From a virus: a stretch of DNA of 23,509 nucleotides. The stretch covers positions 1 through 23,509 of the IMG/VR virus record IMGVR_UViG_3300045964_000135; one strand, written 5' to 3'. The position numbers and the translations under genes were made by a program. Under the pieces are notes generated by a model, which did not search any database, was not told the origin of the DNA, and was given only the letters and a program-made list of their open reading frames with translations. This document shows, in pieces, positions 19,697 to 23,509 of this stretch. Positions within the stretch are counted from its first letter, which is position 1, and the number at the start of each line of letters is the position of its first letter.

Positions 19697-20836
19697 GTGA
19701 GCGTCAAAGTCATGGCCTATGTGTGGGACCATAGCCAACAGACGGGCACCAATCTGCTCATGATGCTGGCCATCGCCGATATGGCCAACGATGCCGGACG
19801 GTGCTGGCCGACTATGGACCGGCTGGCGCAAAAATGCCGCATGGAGAGACGCCAGGCGCAATATCTGATTAAACATCTGGTCGAAGTCGGTGAACTGCTT
19901 GTTGAGCATGGCAGAGGACGTGGGTATCCGTCGATCTATGTCGTAAAGGGTGCAGCCGAGTGCACCCTTTCTGGACCTGCCGAAGAAAAGGTGCAGTCCA
20001 GTGCACCCTTTCTCGAAGAAAAGGTGCAGTCCAGTGCACCCTTTCCAGAGATGAGCAACGAAAAGGTGCAGTCCAGTGCACCCTTTCTCGAAGAAAAGGT
20101 GCAGTCCAGTGCACCCTTTCCAGAGATGAGCAACGAAAAGGTGCAGTCCAGTGCACCCTTTCTCGAAGAAAAGGTGCAGTCCAGTGCACCCTTTCCAGAG
20201 ATGAGCAACGAAAAGGTGCAGTCCAGTGCACCCTTTTCCGCTGTCAACCAGGAATTGTTACAGATTCAGGATCTTCAAGATCTAAGACTAAAGACAAGAT
20301 CTAAGACAAGAAAAGATCCTAAGCAGCCGATACCTCCTCCTCCCTCCTCCTCCGAGGAGGCGATAGAGCTGGCGACGATTACCAGCGCAGAAGCGTTTGT
20401 GGCCCTATACAACGCGAATATCCCCCCAGGCATCCCCATGGCCAAAACCCTGTCACCAGAGCGCCGTCAGCGCATTGAGAAGCGTCTCAAGGACTTTCCC
20501 GACCGCCTGTTCTGGCTGACCTGCTTTCGCGCTCCTGCGAATTCTGCCTTTCTCCGGGGAGAACGCAATGGGCCAGGCCATCCACGATTCAAGTTCACTC
20601 TGAACTTCCTCCTCAGCAAAAAAGACGGCATCGAAAACTGTGTGAAAGTCTACGAAGGCAATTACGCCGATGATCCTCCACAGGAAGCGAGCCAGCCAGA
20701 CAACCAGGAGGCGATGGCCGCCCTGAGTCCCCGCATGCAAGACCTGACGCGCCAGGCGCAACAATCCGCCCAGCGCATGAAAAACGATCCCCGCTGGAAT
20801 CCAGCACTGCGAAAGGATGTGCATGAACAGCCCTGA
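19697..20836 (+). CDS. Replication initiator (lambda O-like) carrying the origin
   Basis: 379 residues, GTG start (MSVKVMAYVWDHS, the usual start of phage O-like proteins); ATG at 19712 is an alternative. Residues 15-85 form a winged helix (LMMLAIADMANDAGRCWPTM, DRLAQKCRMERRQAQYLIKH, LVEVGELLVEHGRGRG), the iteron-binding domain. Residues about 83-180 are the translated iterons: EKVQSSAPF appears seven times, separated alternately by LE and PEMSN. A basic linker (RLKTRSKTRKDPKQ) follows, then a helical C-terminal domain with TSAEAFVALYNANIPPGIPM and FWLTCFRAPANSAFLRGERN plus FTLNFLLSK. Known lambda logic: the N-terminus binds iterons, the C-terminus recruits the helicase loader. Confidence 0.85.
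   Translation: MSVKVMAYVWDHSQQTGTNLLMMLAIADMANDAGRCWPTMDRLAQKCRMERRQAQYLIKHLVEVGELLVEHGRGRGYPSIYVVKGAAECTLSGPAEEKVQSSAPFLEEKVQSSAPFPEMSNEKVQSSAPFLEEKVQSSAPFPEMSNEKVQSSAPFLEEKVQSSAPFPEMSNEKVQSSAPFSAVNQELLQIQDLQDLRLKTRSKTRKDPKQPIPPPPSSSEEAIELATITSAEAFVALYNANIPPGIPMAKTLSPERRQRIEKRLKDFPDRLFWLTCFRAPANSAFLRGERNGPGHPRFKFTLNFLLSKKDGIENCVKVYEGNYADDPPQEASQPDNQEAMAALSPRMQDLTRQAQQSAQRMKNDPRWNPALRKDVHEQP
19945..20236 (+). repeat. Replication origin: eight 26-bp palindromic iterons
   Basis: Iterons begin at 19945, 19986, 20019, 20061, 20094, 20136, 20169 and 20211. Each is a 10-bp arm (AAAAGGTGCA; AAAGGGTGCA in the first), a 6-bp centre (GTCCAG; GCCGAG in the first) and TGCACCCTTT. Seven are identical. 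Start-to-start spacing alternates 33 and 42 bp (a 75-bp higher-order period), about 3 and 4 helical turns. Confidence 0.88.
20261..20320 (+). other. AT-rich stretch beside the iterons, probable unwinding element
   Basis: About 35% GC by count, far below the neighbourhood. Contains a 13-bp direct repeat CAAGATCTAAGAC at 20276-20288 and 20295-20307. Placement just after the iterons matches lambda ori, where the AT-rich region opens first. Confidence 0.65.
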
Positions 20837-21401
20837 CGATATCGATGCCTTCCATGCGCTCATGACCACTCTGGCGGCGTTTTATCCCAACAGCAAACCC
20901 GATTTTGCCGCAGTCCTCGAAGGCTACTTCGAAGACCTCAAGCATCTCACGCTGGAGCAAGTCAAGATCGTCTTCGTGCTGGCCCGACGCCGCTATGACT
21001 TTTTCCCGCAGATTTCCCAACTGCTCAAAGTCGCCGGCGAAGCCTTCGCCTCTCCTCCCGCGCTGCCGGCACGCGACCGGGCACTTGAAGCTTGGAGCGA
21101 TCTGCGCCGCTTCAGTGGCATGCCGTACCGCGAGGTGGCGCTTGAGGATCCTATCACGCGCCGCTGTTTTGAGGCACTAGGGGGCAAAGCCGCCTTTGGG
21201 ACGTGGGATTTTGAGCGCGAGGAAAGCCGCATGCGACAGTATTTTTGCGACCTCTATCGCACCTATGTCGAACGCGGCGCCCAGTGGACGAGCAAAGAAG
21301 AGGCCGAGGCGCTGCTCAAAAACCTGGGCTTCGATCACCTGTTTGGCGGCCACTGGCTTGGCGCAGGAGATGACGATGACGCGCTCACACCCAGAGATTG
21401 A
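20823..21401 (+). CDS. Replication protein, probable helicase-loader type
   Basis: 192 residues from MNSPDDIDAFHALMTTLAAF. The N-terminal half, YPNSKPDFAAVLEGYFEDLK-HLTLEQVKIVF then RRRYDFFPQISQLLKVAGEA, resembles G39P/DUF6475-type phage replication proteins with the 'FP....L' step. The C-terminal half, ALEAWSDLRRFSGMPYREVA, LEDPITRRCFEALGGKAAFG, REESRMRQYFCDLYRTYVER, matches the same family's second domain. Directly after the O-like gene, it would bring the host DnaB helicase to the origin. The start at 20823 is chosen because AAAGGA gives proper spacing; it overlaps the O-like stop by 14 nt. Family naming is from memory of patterns. Confidence 0.7.
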   Translation: MNSPDDIDAFHALMTTLAAFYPNSKPDFAAVLEGYFEDLKHLTLEQVKIVFVLARRRYDFFPQISQLLKVAGEAFASPPALPARDRALEAWSDLRRFSGMPYREVALEDPITRRCFEALGGKAAFGTWDFEREESRMRQYFCDLYRTYVERGAQWTSKEEAEALLKNLGFDHLFGGHWLGAGDDDDALTPRD

Positions 21402-21777
21402 GACCACGCCGGCACGCTACCCGCCGTCCCACGGCACGCGCTACCTGCTGCCCGCCGCGGTGCTGGGGCTGGGCGGGCTGTACGAGTACGTCCTGATCGA
21501 TCTGGAGATGGCGCGGCGCTGGCTGCTCGCCGGGCCGTGCACGTCGTATGTCACGCACCCGCAGCTCAAGGGCGAACTCGATCGCGTCGTGGGGATGTTT
21601 ACGCCGCCAGGGCAGGGAGGGGCCCTGCCGACGCTGGGCTATCACGATGATGCGCTGCTGTGGCAGGTCGAGGGCTTTGAACTCCTCGCCTGGCAGGCGC
21701 GCGGCAATAGCAAGCGTCTGCGGGCGCTGGTGGAGGCCGGCAGGTGGACACTCGGGCTGCTGCGGCGGCTGGCTTAG
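21376..21777 (+). CDS. DUF1874 / STIV B116-like protein, candidate AcrIII-1 ring nuclease
   Basis: 133 residues. The order RYLLPAAVLGLGGLYEYVLI, DLEMARRWLLAGP, TSYVTHPQLKGELDRVVG, YHDDALLWQVEG, and the C-terminal GRWTLGLLRRL follows the DUF1874 plan (LLN..V...G.Y.Y..I.L.EA...L, then S.IGH...... L..LLG, GD.ALV..L, and ...FGLLRR). His61 falls where AcrIII-1 places its catalytic His. AcrIII-1 enzymes degrade cyclic tetra-adenylate and so switch off type III CRISPR ancillary defence. The IGH context is changed (VTH), so activity is uncertain. Start 21376 is preferred over 21370 because CAGGAG is then 6 nt away; it overlaps the previous gene. Confidence 0.5.
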   Translation: MTRSHPEIETTPARYPPSHGTRYLLPAAVLGLGGLYEYVLIDLEMARRWLLAGPCTSYVTHPQLKGELDRVVGMFTPPGQGGALPTLGYHDDALLWQVEGFELLAWQARGNSKRLRALVEAGRWTLGLLRRLA

Positions 21778-21853
21778 GGCGTTTTTGGGCCTTGAGAGGG
21801 CCAGCACGCCCTGTGGCGCAGGCGCCGCGTATCCAGAGAGGGGGGATCCAGTC

Positions 21854-22063
21854 ATGACCATCCTCGACGCAAAAAACGATAAAAGTGACGCACCCGTCCG
21901 CTATTGTCCTCCGGGGCGGCACCGCTGGGCGCCGCGGCTTGCGGCCGATCACCCGAAGCAGTGTTGGGACTGTCCGGCGGTGGAGCGCCAGGCGCCGCAG
22001 CCCCGGCTGCTGCCGGAGCCGCGGCCGTGGGGGGAGACGACAACCGAGCGCAGAAGGAGGTGA
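21854..22063 (+). CDS. Small zinc-knuckle protein
   Basis: 69 residues: MTILDAKNDKSDAPVRYCPP, GRHRWAPRLAADHPKQCWDC, PAVERQAPQPRLLPEPRPWG, ETTTERRRR. The pattern C-x4-H ... C-x2-C (YCPPGRH, CWDC) could hold one zinc. Basic C-terminus. No strong Shine-Dalgarno is visible beyond GAGGGGGG. Its TGA stop is the first pentamer of the repeat array that follows. No family recognised. The 76-bp gap before it has a GGGCGT/ACGCCC dyad (21777-21811) and nothing else. Confidence 0.6.
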   Translation: MTILDAKNDKSDAPVRYCPPGRHRWAPRLAADHPKQCWDCPAVERQAPQPRLLPEPRPWGETTTERRRR

Positions 22064-22243
22064 CGCGACTCGACTCGACAGGACCGGACGAGACGCGACT
22101 CGACTCGACGTGACACGACATGAGACGCCGCCCGCCGCCGCGCAGAACAGGCAGGACGCGACATGACTGGACGCGACTGGACGCGACTAGACATGACGCG
22201 ACGCGACCTGACTGGACGCGACACGACCTGACATGACCCGAGA
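22061..22243 (+). repeat. Degenerate pentanucleotide (NGACN) array 1
   Basis: A phased run of 5-bp units, each centred on GAC, starts at the stop codon (TGACG CGACT CGACT ...). Twelve units conform over 22061-22120. A 30-bp GC-rich interruption follows, then 17 consecutive conforming units from 22154 to 22238. Outer positions vary (A, C, G, T). No frame is open as a credible gene. Confidence 0.9.
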
Positions 22244-22259
22244 CAAGAAAGGAGACCCT

Positions 22260-22790
22260 ATGGCCGACCCGATTCGCCGCATTTCGCCGAACCCGCCCGC
22301 CCGGCGCTGGGGCTGGAAGACGCGCCAGATCGTCGATTGTATCCGCGACCTGGTAGCCATTGGCGAGGTGTTTAGCTATGCCATGTGTCTGGACCTCTGC
22401 GGCATCGACCTGCAACGCGAAGAGCATCTGCGGGAGTCGGTGAAACTCCTCGCCCTGGACTACGATATCGTCCTGGAAGCCGTACCCGGGGTGGGCTATC
22501 AACGGCTCTCGGAGCCGGCCAAGGTGGACAAAGGCGACAGCGATTTCCAGCGCATCTATCGCAAAGCCCGCCGGATCCAGGCCGAGCAAGCCACGGTAGA
22601 GGTGCTCCAGCTCTCCGATCTGGACCGCCATCGCTATCTGTCCCAGCAAACCCTTGCCGGGTGCCTGACCCTGTGGACCGATCCGCGCGTGCGCCGGGCC
22701 CTGCCGCAGGCGCCTGAGCCGCCGGCGCTGCCCGTGCCGTTCGATTTTGCGGCGCACAAGGATTTGTTCACGCGGAAGCAGACGTCGTGA
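22260..22790 (+). CDS. Hypothetical protein with a probable winged-helix fold
   Basis: 176 residues from MADPIRRISPNPPARRWGWK. TRQIVDCIRDLVAIGEVFSY, AMCLDLCGIDLQREEHLRES, VKLLALDYDIVLEAVPGVGY then QRLS looks like a winged-helix DNA-binding domain ending in the GVGYxRL wing seen in some regulators. The rest (DFQRIYRKARRIQAEQATVE, LDRHRYLSQQTLAGCLTLWT) is helical. AAAGGAG is 7 nt upstream. Its stop codon TGA opens the second pentamer array, so it is bounded by arrays on both sides. A regulator acting on the arrays is possible but untested. Confidence 0.65.
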   Translation: MADPIRRISPNPPARRWGWKTRQIVDCIRDLVAIGEVFSYAMCLDLCGIDLQREEHLRESVKLLALDYDIVLEAVPGVGYQRLSEPAKVDKGDSDFQRIYRKARRIQAEQATVEVLQLSDLDRHRYLSQQTLAGCLTLWTDPRVRRALPQAPEPPALPVPFDFAAHKDLFTRKQTS

Positions 22791-22872
22791 CGCGACATGA
22801 CTTGACTCGACTCGACTCGACGCGACTGGACTCGACTCGACCTGACTCGACACGACTTGACGCGACATGACA
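22788..22872 (+). repeat. Degenerate pentanucleotide (NGACN) array 2
   Basis: Seventeen consecutive 5-bp units, all NGACN (TGACG CGACA TGACT TGACT CGACT ...), begin at the stop codon of the preceding gene and end 48 bp before the next start. No unit departs from the GAC core. Confidence 0.92.
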
Positions 22873-22920
22873 CGCCGGGGCGCGCCGCCATACGCCCCGC
22901 GACGCCAGAAAGGAGGCCCC

Positions 22921-23205
22921 ATGCCTGAGCCCCTCACCGTGATCCGCACCCCCCACAGCCGCAACCCCTGGCGCCTCGCCGTGCACGGCCAGCCGCTCGA
23001 CAGCGCGTACTGCTGGCCCACGCGGCGGCTGGCCGAGCAGGTACGGCAGCAGGTCATCGCGCTCGCTGACTGGACCCAGCCACCAGCGACCTGGGACGCC
23101 GCGACGCAGGCGCGGGTGCTGGCGGTGCTGGAGGCGTGCGACAGTGCGCTTGCCCTCCGGCGGCTACAAGTCCGAAAACTCCAAGGAGATCTCTATGGCC
23201 ATTGA
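22921..23205 (+). CDS. Hypothetical protein
   Basis: 94 residues: MPEPLTVIRTPHSRNPWRLA, VHGQPLDSAYCWPTRRLAEQ, VRQQVIALADWTQPPATWDA, ATQARVLAVLEACDSALALR. Beta-rich start, then helices. No family recognised. AAAGGAGG sits 6 nt before the ATG, the strongest ribosome site in this part. The gene overlaps the next one by 11 nt, indicating coupling. Confidence 0.65.
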   Translation: MPEPLTVIRTPHSRNPWRLAVHGQPLDSAYCWPTRRLAEQVRQQVIALADWTQPPATWDAATQARVLAVLEACDSALALRRLQVRKLQGDLYGH

Positions 23206-23479
23206 CGCCACCACCGGATCGGCGTCCGGTGCAAGCCTGACGACCCAACAACCCGGCCAGCCGCCGGTCGTCCGCCCGGTGCCGCCCTCGTGGGCCACGG
23301 TAGCGCCGCTCCTGGAGCGCTGGCAGATCGCCCTGGCGCCGCACCGGGACGGCACGTGGGACGTGGTTGCGTTCCACACCGGCATCGGTCCCCCGCACGA
23401 CGCCCGGCAGGTGCCGTTTGCGCGGCTGCCGCAGACCATTGCGGACCTCGCTGCGCAGTGCGAAGCCGCCCCTGGATGA
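23195..23479 (+). CDS. Hypothetical protein
   Basis: 94 residues starting MAIDATTGSASGASLTTQQP. A Thr/Ser/Pro-rich disordered start precedes WATVAPLLERWQIALAPHRD, GTWDVVAFHTGIGPPHDARQ and RLPQTIADLAAQCEA, a small alpha/beta unit. No family recognised. AAGGAG is 6-8 nt upstream. The last 30 bp of the window hold GC-rich hairpin sequence (CCTGG-CTCGA-CCAGG) and no gene. Confidence 0.6.
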   Translation: MAIDATTGSASGASLTTQQPGQPPVVRPVPPSWATVAPLLERWQIALAPHRDGTWDVVAFHTGIGPPHDARQVPFARLPQTIADLAAQCEAAPG

Positions 23480-23509
23480 CACTCCAGGGCAGGCCCTGGC
23501 TCGACCAGG

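Noticed and set aside
19945-20236. Possible CRISPR array (repeated 26-bp palindromes)
   Set aside because: Spacers are only 7-16 bp, repeat among themselves, and the whole run is an open frame inside a replication initiator; iterons explain it.
22062-22250. Overlapping short frames rich in Ser/Arg/Val on the minus strand over the pentamer arrays
   Set aside because: They are products of the 5-bp periodicity and have no start signals.
8940-23509. 15-bp word CCTGGCTCGACCAGG at 8940-8954 and again at 23495-23509, considered as att or terminal repeat
   Set aside because: One copy is inside the portal coding sequence; a single 15-bp match in a GC-rich window of this size is plausible by chance, and flanks do not match.

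Overview
The window looks like a GC-rich temperate podovirus of the P22 type, probably infecting a Gram-negative bacterium. The evidence is the gene order small terminase, large terminase, portal, scaffold, coat, gp4-like, gp10-like, coiled-coil needle-slot protein, cupin, ejection protein on the minus strand, together with a tyrosine recombinase, a CI/Cro-like switch and a lambda-O-like replication gene with internal iterons. The host cannot be named from the sequence. No tRNA, rRNA or bacterial housekeeping gene was seen, so the whole window reads as phage DNA.

Layout. Positions 1-11489 (minus strand) are the packaging, head and tail-stub operon, with tightly coupled junctions (TAATG or GTGA overlaps) and two internal sigma70-like promoters. 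One of these (6692-6720) sits just upstream of a strong intrinsic terminator, between portal and scaffold. A ribbon-helix-helix gene lies upstream of terS. Positions 11860-12431 hold a hairpin-dense, IS200/IS605-like end with no transposase, which interrupts a GIY-YIG (MUG113-type) gene. Positions 12421-12797 form a first repressor module: an XRE gene, a perfect 16-bp inverted operator pair and a strong rightward promoter. That promoter drives 13042-16656, a run of small genes mostly of unknown function (one SWIM zinc finger, several Cys/His proteins). These are joined by a recurring GC-hairpin plus GGAGACGCGACGATG leader and include a 260-bp near-perfect duplication.

Positions 16672-17853 are the integrase (minus), followed by a repeat-rich gap that could hold attP. 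Positions 18120-18848 form a second, classical CI/Cro-like divergent switch with 17-bp dyad operators. Rightward from there come a small excisionase-like gene, another HTH gene, a coiled-coil gene, the replication initiator with eight 26-bp iterons and an AT-rich stretch, a putative helicase-loader-type gene, a candidate DUF1874/AcrIII-1-like ring nuclease, and small genes separated by two unusual degenerate pentanucleotide (NGACN) arrays that begin exactly at stop codons.

Likely logic (inferred): the CI/Cro switch controls replication to the right, the second XRE module controls the small-gene operon, and the leftward operon makes the virion. Because phage genes lie on both sides of int, and attP is usually next to int, the window may be a virion or circular form rather than an integrated prophage.
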